Source: Chrysomallon squamiferum (taxonomy: Eukaryota; Mollusca; Gastropoda; Neomphalida; Peltospiridae). Taken from it: a DNA stretch of 62,000 bases. Each line of letters starts with the position of its first letter. Position 1 is the stretch's first letter. The position numbers were made by a program, and so were the translations under genes. Positions 46,665 to 59,528 of the stretch are shown one piece after another. Location of the stretch: contig CM022671.1 of NCBI GenBank assembly GCA_012295275.1, positions 36,126,683 to 36,188,682 of the forward strand. Direction: 5' to 3'. A model generated the notes under the pieces. It ran no database searches. It had not been told where the DNA came from and saw only the letters and a program-made list of their open reading frames with translations.

Positions 46665-47751
46665 TGCGATTCGTGATGATTAAGTGTTTCTTCCATTTCA
46701 ATGTGAAGGTGAATTTTAAAACAAGGACATAAATTAAATATAATTTAATTATTCGAATTCAGTCAAACGTTTCATTCAAATATTCTAAACCAGAACCACC
46801 AGACAGTTGTGTAATATTTTTGTATCATATTTTATTTATATATAAAATAGACGGCAAAAGTATATTTAACAATGAAACATACAATAATACGTTCTTATTT
46901 TTATTTTGCCAAGTAATATCTAAATTCAAGTGTCAGTTTAAGACAGGAAGAAAGTAGACTGAAATATCACACGAGAATTATGATTTTATGTTTTAAAATC
47001 TACTGTAAATGATTATTAAATGTCATCTAAGTTAATAATTAATTAATGATAGTTATATAAATAACACAAAAATCCGTAAAAAATAAAAAAGAAAAAGAAA
47101 AAGAAAGAAAAGAAAAAGGAAATGAAATAGAAAAGAAAGAAAAGAATGAGAAAAGAAAGCTCTGGTAGATCTTATTATGTTTGTTAGTTGTTTAAAATCT
47201 ATATATTATTATGGTGACTGAATATTAAAAATAAATAAAACAGGCTGTCTCATTAACTCGCAAACACAACAAAACAATTTTTTTTCTTAAATTCATTTTC
47301 AATAATATAAATAAATAAATAACAAGGACCAGAAAAACAGAGAGAATAAATATAAAGAATGACAAAATGGTTGATTTACTTTATATGATTTATTAGTGAA
47401 ATATACAGTATATACACTGACATAATACATTATGTACACAAAGTTCTTCAGTTTTACATAAATAATATACACACGAAGTTCGGTGTACGGACAGGATGTT
47501 TTACATAAATATAATACACAAACATACAAGTTCTATATGTCAAAATGAGTTTACATAAATATGATCCATAAAGTTTTACATAAATATAATACAAAGTTAT
47601 ATGTATCAAATGAATTTTACATAAATATAACAACAGTCATATGCATCTAAACAATTTTACATAAATAAACACATAAACTAAGTTATGCGTACATAAACAG
47701 AACACACAAACTACGAAAGCTCGTTCACACAAATTCGAACCATAATAAATA
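46330..47751. other. Intergenic between homeobox gene 1 and SRPK
   Basis: No supported gene. Contains (ATT)n at 46602-46662, an AAAG-rich tract at 47080-47160, and a degenerate repeat at 47450-47700. Confidence 0.65.
47450..47700. repeat. Degenerate TTTACATAAATATAATAC repeats
   Basis: Six or so copies of TTTACATAAATA followed by variable sequence, spaced about 35-60 bases apart, directly downstream (minus sense) of homeobox gene 1. Too diverged for a clean unit length. Confidence 0.7.
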
Positions 47752-47757
47752 TTTAAT
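47752..47757 (-). terminator. Candidate polyadenylation signal (ATTAAA) of homeobox gene 1
   Basis: ATTAAA on minus about 68 bases after the stop at 47825-47827. The common variant signal in a suitable position; not proven. Confidence 0.4.
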
Positions 47758-47824
47758 TTTGCACCAAGTTATTGTTCTAGCACCAAGACGTTACGTTCAA
47801 CCAAGGACATCAGCGACGTCAGCA

Positions 47825-50424
<2,600 letters not shown>

Positions 50425-50508
50425 GATGTGTAACGAAGTCAGCTAAGCTAATGAACAACAGATAGTAAAGACGATTTGAAATGAAATAAATTTTAACTGA
50501 AGCAGCAG

Positions 50509-50516
50509 TTTAAATA
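50509..50516 (-). promoter_or_regulatory. TATA-like element of homeobox gene 1
   Basis: TATTTAAA on minus, 85 bases before the ATG at 50424. A plausible core promoter element; not proven. Confidence 0.35.
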
Positions 50517-50519
50517 CCA

Positions 50520-52257
50520 AGTTAGAAAAAACAGTTGGCATAAAGTGAGTTCTTGTCATGGGTGACAGATACGGATGTCACCGGTTCTTACGATTAATAA
50601 ACAATGGCCATTATTACATCAGTGACCGCTGTTGTTTCAGTCTTTTGTTTTCAGTTGATTGTTGACAAGCTAATGCGAATGATGTGATCAACCAAGAACT
50701 GGATTAAAATAATAAACAATCGCTATCAAAAGACGGTCAGAGATTATCGAGATTAAAAGATTAACCAATGTTTTTTCAAACAGCAGAGAACGTAAATTGT
50801 TTGTTGAGTATTAATTACACTAATTATACATTCATTTGCCTTTGAATTAATGTACTCATGTTTATTATAACATTCAGCCTGTTTTTAAAACTTGTTTGAG
50901 AAATATGATAAATATATACGGTTTGTTAAGATATACGCTTAACAAGATATTAAAATGTATTACTTACAATCCAAACTGATAAAAAGTCGTATAAAAACGT
51001 GCACGAATGGTTTATGAAAAGATATAGCGAATATATATATATATATATATATTGGGGGCAGGTGAATTATGAGACACCCAAATGCACATAAAAAAACAAA
51101 AATAAAAAGACACGGTTTTGTATAATTATCTTAACATTGGGTGAAAACACTAAAAAATGAAGTGAGAATTTGTAAACGATTTCCTCATAACGAAGAATTT
51201 GCTTGTTCATGTGTGTCTGTGTCTACATATATGTGTTTGTGCATGTATATGTACTTATGTGTATGCGTATATTGTTTGTGTCTGCGTGTGTGTCTTATTT
51301 TTATTTTATGACGATATGAGAGGAAACATTGGATTACAGACATTGCTCAGTAGGAACACACACACGCACACACACACACAGAGAGAAAAAAAAGAAAAGA
51401 AAGGAGACGTAAGCTAGAACTGTAGAAGTACGTAGGATTACTCCCGTCACTAAACATTATTATTACGTCTGAACCAGCACCGCTGTCTCTTATTTGTTTC
51501 TGAAACGTAAAACTCACAACCCATCACTAAACAATGATTACCTAACAACACTCACCCTTCATCAGTTAAACGTGCTTAACCCTTTCACCGCTAAGTGATT
51601 ATCAATCAGCAGTTTAACCTGAATTTACCCGAGACAGCACTGTCAACTCACACCTGCCAGGTAGCTAACTAGATTATTATAAACTGATCGACTCAGACAA
51701 TATGTTTATTATTCACTCCAGCAGATTTAATGAAACGATAAAATGAAAAACGATGAAAATACGACCGATGTTGGAGTGGTAGAGGTTAGTTCCTTTTCAG
51801 TAATTCAATGATAAGAAATTTTAAATGAGATTTTAACATATTTACATGTCCATGAGCAATTTCACAAAGTTTTGATATTTCCCGTATTTGTGTTGGTTTA
51901 ACTCTGAGATTTGTTTTACCTTGCCATCCAAGCTGAACCGACCATCAACGAAAACAAATTAATGTGAACCTTGTATTTAGGTGCAGAAGTTAAATTTATT
52001 TGTTCTTTTCACGGTTTCTACGTGTAGTGTCACGAACACGTAATGTAAGTCCTACACACCTGGCAATTTACAAAATGTATTACGGTTAAAGTATTAATTA
52101 GATGTAAATGTATAAAATAATTAATATTTAAAATGGCTGACGATAAATAAATACAATAATAAATTAACTAATTATATATATATATATAATTTAAGCAAAA
52201 TGTATTGCAAACTGAAGGAATAAAGTTGTTATTATTATTATTATCATTATCAACATT

Positions 52258-52314
<57 letters not shown>

Positions 52315-52317
52315 TCA
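50520..52317. other. Intergenic between divergent homeobox genes 1 and 2
   Basis: About 1.8 kb shared upstream region of two divergently oriented homeobox genes, so likely regulatory for both. Contains (AT)n at 51032-51052, TG-rich sequence at 51205-51295 and a short (CA)n near 51356-51380. No exon is supported. Confidence 0.55.
52259..52312. repeat. (ATT)n microsatellite abutting a splice acceptor
   Basis: The run ends six bases before TTTCAG, a likely acceptor for the first coding exon of homeobox gene 2, and would act as its polypyrimidine tract on the plus strand. Confidence 0.9.
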
Positions 52318-52432
52318 GAGCAGACTTGAAGATAGTGTATCACTACTTGACGTCAGCAATGTCTCATTTGACAGTTTCCTAGCCAGCGCTGTGTCGCTCA
52401 TTCCCCAGTTTATTTTCGAAAGTATTAACGTC

Positions 52433-52869
52433 ATGGAAAACGGAACAACACGACAACCACCGGAGATTCCCGATCAGCAGATTACCAATGGAAGTTCTTT
52501 AGTATCACAGGTCTCAAAAGAGTTTACGGCAATTTCAGGTAGAGAAAGCGAGTTGTCACCTTCAGAAGAAATTCTTGAGTTGTTGTGCAGAATAGATGTA
52601 AAAAATAACGAATATTCAGGTTTGAAACATATTTTATTATTATTATTATTGTTGTTGTTGTTGTTGTTGTTGTTATTTTTTAAATATATTTAACATTGCA
52701 GCATATTTGTAGTGAAGTTTATTGTAGTACCAGTGGCTGCAATAGTTGTTGCAATAGTAGCAGTAATTGTGGCAGTAGTAACTGTAGTAGCAGCAGCAGG
52801 AGCAATATGTATATTTTTAATTTATTTATTATTTTCTTTCTTTCTACCATTCTTTTTATTTATTTATTT

Positions 52870-52916
<47 letters not shown>

Positions 52917-55478
52917 TTTGATTTGATTTGATTTGATCTGATTTGATTTGATTTATTTTAGGAATAAACACTGCGGATAATGACTCTATGCATGATGAAG
53001 TGAGAAGTAAAAAGCTGAAGGAGACAACATCACCAGAAACCACATCTTTTGCAGACAGTCCAGACTCGATGAACACAGCTTTTTGTTTTGACAGCCAGGA
53101 GTTCCATGATATGTCAGTAGCACATGATTCACCCACAGATACCGTCAACAAGATTTCCACAGCCGAACAAACCAGTATCGCCTCATCTGCCATCACCCAG
53201 CATCCAATACGTGATTTGACACAGGTGGTTACAGCTGCCTTCACCCACCATCCAGTACCTGATTTATCACAGATGACTACAGCTGCCTTCACCCACCATC
53301 CAGTACCTGATTTATCACAGATGACTACAGCTGCCTTCAGCCACCCTCCAGTACATGATTTAACACGGGTGACTACAGCTGCTTTCACCCAGCCTCCAGC
53401 ACGTGATTTAACACGGGTGACTACACCTTCCTTCACCCAGCCTCCAGCACGTGATTTAACGCAGGTGACTACAGCTGCCTTCACCCAACCTCCAGTTCGT
53501 GATTTAACACAGATGAACGTAGCTGCATTCACTCAGAACACAACGCTGACTGAGAATTCTAAATTATCCTTGTCGTCGACACCACAGCAGAATATACCAT
53601 CTTGTAAACCAAACAGTCCATCCACTAGTTTATTCAGCGAAGATTCGCGCAATACTGAGGTATTTCCATCAAGGAGAATTACTCATTCATCAAATCAATC
53701 ACAGCAAAACAAAAATACGAATTTGATGTATCCTCTTCTAGAACGAACTGAAACATCAGTATACAGAATGGAGTATCTTCTGGATACATCGGGAAGACCA
53801 GCTAACAGAATGGGTTATGTACCAGATCCAGCAAGAGGACTAGCTAAGACAATGGGTCATTTTCCATATCCACCAGGAAAACTAGCTAACAAAACGGATC
53901 ATTTTTCAGATGCGTCAGTAACATCAGCTAACAAAATGGATCATTTTACTGATCCATCAGGAAGACCAGTTAAAATAATAGAAAATTTTCCAGACAGCGA
54001 AGTATTACTAACACCAAGACAAGAAATACAGTCTGTCACTTTTGTACCAAGGAGAGAGAGACTTCCAACAAGGCGAGTAACTCCTGTGTGTAGACAGAAT
54101 GTTTGCCAGTCTCCTAACAACTCCGAAAAACTGTTCGGAGAAGAAGATTGTGACTATTTAAAACCTACAGTCAACGAGTCTGGATACTGTATAAACCCTC
54201 CTAAAGATCTGACAGTTCAGCCAGCGGTGTCGCAGTTGATGGTCGCCGCTGACGAAGCACCACTGTCACCAACCGAATCCGTATCGTCCGAGTGCGAGAT
54301 GGGTGTGAAAAAGAAACTCAGAACAAACTATTCGATAAAACAAGTACGATTTCTTGAAAAAAGCTTCCTGAACAATCCATATCCAGAATCAGAAGCAATT
54401 GAAAAGCTGGCAAACGACCTGGATTTGGAAATTCATAAACTAAGAGTAAGTATAAATTTTTGTTATTGAACCTTTCTTTGACATACCATTTATGTCTTGT
54501 TAAACCTTGGCTTCGGTTGCCGTTTTTAATTTAATTTTTTTATTCATATTTCATTTATTAATTTATTCATTCACATTTCGTCATCTTTTTTAAATTCCGT
54601 AATTTATCTCTTTATTTATTTAATCTTCTTCGCTCTAGGTTTGGTTTCAAAACAAACGTGCTCGATGGAGAAGAAGGGCAAAAGAAAACAATACACGCAT
54701 ACATCCTATTTACCAGCCTGCTCTTCCGGTCCTACTTTCCTCCACACCTCATCAAGCACCACCTATGAATTCATCGACGTCTCACATCAAGACGCCTGCC
54801 AGCGAGCAGACTCCTTTAGTCACTGAACAGAATCCAGTCAAGCAGCAGTCCGAACAAATGAGACAAATTCTTCCGAGATTTGAGACGAATTCGATCCAGT
54901 CACCGGCAGCATCAGTTCCTCCTTTTTTACTGATACCTGAAAGAAAATTTACACCAAACGTGCAGAAATCCCATAACCAAAGTCACATGCCTCACATTCC
55001 AACAGCCGTACGTTATAATTCCAAGTTACTGTCATCTGGCGTCTTGTCAGATTTTAACTGCACGCCAAAAGTCAGAGCAGACGAACAACGCAACCACGTA
55101 ATAGTTCCCCGATGTGACGTCCCAGTCGGGTTTCCTGGTTCCTTGCAATCAGCTGTCCCACCAAGTCGAACAATTTCAGCACAACAAAACATGCACCCGC
55201 CAAACCTTTACAATATTTTACCCAGAAATCTAAATTCTGAACCCTGTGACGCCAAAATGACGTCACCGTCTGACAGAAATAGTCTGAATTACAAAGTCCA
55301 CGACTGTCCAAAAAATCAGTTAGCGTATTTTGCTCATAATCCGAACGAATTTTCGAGAAATCCAGTAATACCACCTCTACCACTGATGACTGGATTTCAG
55401 CCATATTTTCCTCAAATGCATTCGGTGCTTACTCCTCATGGAAGTCGCCATCTTGTTCCTTCTTTTTATCGTGCTTGA
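52433..55478 (+). CDS. PRD-like homeobox transcription factor 2, with internal coding repeats
   Basis: Exons 52433-52619, 52962-54445 and 54639-55478 give 2511 bases, 836 residues. The ATG at 52433 is the first in an exon that probably starts at 52318 after TTTCAG; its start context is good. The homeodomain is residues 512-571 (54308-54445 plus 54639-54680), with RTNY, NPYPE, Q50, N51 and WFQNKRARW, split after residue 46 by a phase-0 intron as in its neighbours. Two coding minisatellites precede it: seven 16-residue units (consensus near PVRDLTQVTTAAFTQP, 53204-53539) and about six 14-residue units (near GRPANKMDHFTDPS, about 53750-54000). The protein is unusually long for a PRD-like factor because of these disordered, repeat-built regions. 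No orthologue recognised; nuclear DNA-binding role inferred from the homeodomain. The alternative donor at 52540 (TTTCAG|GTAGAG) could shorten exon 1. Confidence 0.85.
52630..52961. repeat. TAT/TTG, TTTA and TTTGA microsatellites in intron 1 of homeobox gene 2
   Basis: (ATT)/(TTG) run at 52634-52678, CAG/TAG-type imperfect repeats at 52725-52805, (TTTA)n at 52855-52920 and (TTTGA)n at 52918-52950. The last runs straight into the acceptor TTTATTTTAG at 52952-52961. Confidence 0.92.
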
Positions 55479-55532
55479 AGGAGTCAGGAATTTGTTAGAT
55501 AAAGTCTACAGTTGTACAACGTGTATTAAATT

Positions 55533-55538
55533 AATAAA
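55533..55538 (+). terminator. Polyadenylation signal AATAAA of homeobox gene 2
   Basis: AATAAA 55 bases after the stop codon that ends at 55478; a second cluster of A-rich signals is not needed to explain the end. Confidence 0.6.
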
Positions 55539-57830
55539 TGATGACCCAAAGTTGTCATATTTTCGTATCCTTTCCATTGTTTAATTTATCATGTGTGTAT
55601 TGTATATTTTAATTTATTCTCCCTGTTTATGAGACTTATTAAACATTTGTATCATATGTTACGTGTAAATATTATTGATATAAAAATGTTGTTTCAAAAT
55701 CGTGTGTTTTTTATTTTTATCAAATTGTAGGTTTCCTCGTATAGTCCGGTTTTGTCCACAGAGACTGGATTAGGCGAGATATATTAAAGTGATAATAAGC
55801 GTTTACTTCTTAAGAGGAAGTTCTGTAAACAACAAAACAGATTTTTTTACTAATGATCTGTAAGAAATATCAATGGTTTCCTCTTTGCTATAATAAGGAC
55901 GTAAGGAAAGAAACAAACAAAGAAACAAACAAATATAATTTATATTAAATTGTGTTGAGGTGAAGATAATTCTAAGTACTTTTATTATTTAATAGGTTAC
56001 TTGTCTCTTTATTTATTCCCGTTTTAATAATCAGTGAATTTTTAGAAATTCTAAATATTCGCCTAGAAAGGTTCGACACAGATACTCTGCTTATAAACTG
56101 GTTCATCTACTTTCTGTATACCAGTAATCCAAATTCTATTCCTTTACTTTTCGGCTGAATGACACTGAAATAACTGACATGAGATACATCAATTTATCTG
56201 GCAGGCAGAATAAAACATACCACAAAGTCTGAAACTGTATCGCACAGTCTAAATTTCTAAAAGTGTAGTTTTGCTTATATTAAGAAACAGTTTAAGTGTA
56301 TTCAGCATACTGCCAAGTTACTTTTCTTGCCGCCTAATCTTTATAAAAATGAAAAATAAACAAACAAACAAACACAAATAAATAAATAAATAAATAAAGT
56401 ATAACAACAAAAACAAGTTGTTGATCAGATCCCAGTTTCACCTGTAAAAGGGTATTTTGCAACAGTACTGTTTACGTTTACATTCTTGGGGCCCTGAAGC
56501 TTGAACTATTGTGGGGGTTCTTCGCAAGAAGCAACGAGGTCTAGATAACCTCTGTTTTCTTCTTCAGTGGGTTTGTTCAGCTAAGACAGATCACCTAAAT
56601 TTGTTTTTTAAATTTAACCACGGTCTGTCAAATTTCGATTAAAACTGTTAAGCAATATGGACCAATGTCGCTTCTGGGTGGGGGAGGTATCATGTATTAG
56701 GGACTCTGAAAATCAAGTTTCATTAATTTGATAACAGATCCGCCCCTTATCTTAATTATGATAATTCGCCCAAAAACAATCAAATAATATCTTTTAGCTG
56801 TAAATAACTTCTGAAGACCTCTCATTTGTGCTTATGTATGTAAACTTTAATAAACTTTTTCTTCTTTTCTTCTTCTTTTCTTTTTTGCTAAATTATGTGA
56901 TAAAGAATGAATAGATAACATATCTTTTAAAATATTTAACAATATTATTTGTGTAATTCGACACTATTATTTATTTATTTATTTTTAATTATTATTATTT
57001 TTTTTAAATATTTATATTTTTAGATAATTGTTTGGGTTTTTTTCTCAGTAAATTCCTTACTTCAATCGTCTAATTCTTTCATTTTGAAAATGAAATAAAA
57101 TTTGAATCTCTTGGAATATTATCTAACACTGAATCTCATAAAAATGAGCCGGTGAACTGTATTCGACTGTTTTCAGTAACTGTACGAGAATTATCAGTGG
57201 AATTTTTCAGGCGTTGTTCTTCACAAACACAATCACACCCAAGGATCCTCACGCTCCACCCACTGTCCAAAGATCGTGGATTTTTTTTTTTCCTGGTTGT
57301 AACGGGTATGAAAATAAAACAGCGACAGCGGATTTCATTTCTAACTGCAGAAACAGATTAAAAATATGTTGAATAAAATAATTATATTTTTTCTTTCAAT
57401 TGGTTTACACCTAACAAGAACAAAGAAATTTCATTATGTCACTTTTCTTACATCATTTGTTATATCGAGTGAGCATTATCATAAAATAAATATAATATAA
57501 TACAATACAATATAATATAATATAATATAATATAATATAATATAATATATATTTTTTAAAATGAAAGAAGAAAACTAAATATAAAAGTAAAGTAATGAAA
57601 AAAATAAAAGATACTCTGCCAACCATACAGCATATCAACATCAACCACATTAATAACACGCACATACGCATAGATACATACATGCACACACCTTATAAAT
57701 TTAGAAATACTCGTTTCTTTCTCTCCGTAAGTATACCTTTTTCCTTTTATTTTCTAAAATAAATTTTGATTTATGTTTTTTTTTTAATATTATTTATTAT
57801 GTTGTTGTTTTAATTATGTATTCACTCCTT

Positions 57831-57865
<35 letters not shown>

Positions 57866-58670
57866 TAGTAAGAAACTGGTGAACCTTGTTAAACATCACA
57901 CTGACACAAATTTACACTAAACAAGAAGAAAATGGGTTTGGTAATGAAAGGGGAAAAACTCGCCTTCTAAGAAACAAAAACAAACGTAAAACCTGTAGGA
58001 GTTATCTCCCAATATTGATAAAAGCAATGTTACAATGTCGAAAGTATTTTAAGAGAGTAATCAGTTAAACATTTTATTGCGCGAAAAGAACAAGAATGTG
58101 ACAGAGTTTTTATGTTATTTAATTTAGACTCACTATCGTATCATTGCAAACTCCTATAATTATATATATATTTCTCTGTGTCAAATAATTATCATTACTA
58201 TACATTGCAATGGTAAGTACAACTACAAATGTTTCAGCAGCAGCAACGATGGTGGTACTAGCAAAAGTAGAAGTAGAACTAATAGAATTAGTAGAAGTAG
58301 TTGTAATACTACTAGTAATAGTAGTAGTAGTTGTTGTTATAACTTGACGCTGTAGTGGTAGAAGTAGTAGTAGAAATAGTAGTAGTAGTTGTAACTGTTG
58401 TTGCTGTAGTATTAACAGTAACAGCAGCAGCACAATACAGAAGTAGTAATTGGTGTTTTACTTGCTAATGCTTTTGTTATGATAGTAATAATGTTAGTAG
58501 TAATATTTATAGTTGTAACATAGTGATAATAGGAACAGGAACAGTAGCAGCAATAGCAGTGACAATGACAATGAGTGTATTCTCATTAACTTTAGGACGA
58601 CAGTACACAGACGAATGTGTTACAGATATATAATAATAAAATTAAAATGCACATGCGTGGAAGTTTAACG
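55539..58670. other. Intergenic, no gene seen
   Basis: AT-rich DNA with (TATAA)n at 57495-57546, (TTTA)n at 57832-57867 and imperfect TAG/TAGT tracts at 58220-58560. The tract 56400-56600 is more complex but shows no supported exon. Confidence 0.6.
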
Positions 58671-59013
58671 TTAAGGACGTATTCTCTCACACATAGTTCT
58701 TATTGACAAACATAACTTTTTTATACTTTTATACACATTATTATACGAAAATATGTTTGGATGTTTCATGTATTTATCTGGTATATTTTTTCTCGCATTT
58801 AACAATATAGGATCATTGCATTCAAATATATAATGATATTCATCTCCAATTTTGTCAAGATTACATACACATTTGGCATTTTCTATTTTCTTTTTGAATA
58901 TTAATCCATCGTCCTGTTTCAATAGGAAGTTTAACATTAGAGGTTCTAAATTTACGTAAGACGTTAGCGTTCTTTTGAGACAGCACAGTAAGGTACTTTT
59001 CTAATTTCAATTC
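58671..59013 (-). pseudogene. LINE C-terminal fragment, frameshifted
   Basis: On minus, 59013 onward reads ELKLEKYLTVLSQKNANVL, then KFRTSNVKLPIETGRWINI, and after a frameshift near 58880-58890 continues in another frame with CNLDKIGDEYHYIFECN to a stop at 58671. The Cys-x2-Cys-like and DEYHYxFEC pattern is that of the zinc-binding C-terminus of non-LTR retrotransposon proteins. A small insertion, apparently a 4-base duplication at the Cys motif, breaks the frame. No reverse transcriptase core is present, so it is a dead 3' fragment. It is probably of the same broad LINE group as the remnant at 14.6-14.97 kb, because the two carry successive parts of one C-terminal layout. Confidence 0.8.
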
Positions 59014-59440
59014 ATTTTTTTTTTTATATAATATTTATAGTTAATACCCTTTGGAGACGGTAACATTATCATCAGTCTGAAGACGCTGTATATCTCAGAA
59101 TGCTCCTTCACACAAAGTATATCTATCTGAAATATAGAGGTATTTGATAATGGTATATAATAAAATATTTCCATTTGCACTGCTGCTTTGTTAACTAAAT
59201 GTGTCTTACTCAGTAGTAGCACAGACGTTCGACAAAAACTGTAACTAAAAAGTGATAACGATAATCGATATAAAATAAGAGAGAAAACCATTTTTTTAGT
59301 GTTATTTTTATATCATTTATGTACAGAAATATACACAGTAATAGAATATTTTACACAATTTTTTTTTCTTTTGTACAGATTGTTTTATCATATTATCACA
59401 AAACTAACTAAATAAATAAATACTAAAACAGTAATAACAA
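59014..59440. other. Intergenic, presumed 3' flank of homeobox gene 3
   Basis: AT-rich with no supported exon. Upstream of the LINE fragment there is an open stretch on minus (59291-59030) but it shows no clear family resemblance. Confidence 0.5.
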
Positions 59441-59445
59441 ATAGT

Positions 59446-59451
59446 TTTAAT
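59446..59451 (-). terminator. Candidate polyadenylation signal (ATTAAA) of homeobox gene 3
   Basis: ATTAAA on minus about 78 bases after the stop codon at 59529-59531. Position only. Confidence 0.35.
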
Positions 59452-59528
59452 AGCTCTAACAGAATGCTGTTCATCTTAATTACACGACGTTAATTTTTCT
59501 ATTTCAATGACGAACAGTAAAATTATGA

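Noticed and set aside
52906-53532. Minus-strand 208-residue frame with VTAVKSRTGGW-like repeats
   Set aside because: Antisense of the 48-bp coding repeat in homeobox gene 2; repetitive because the sense strand is.
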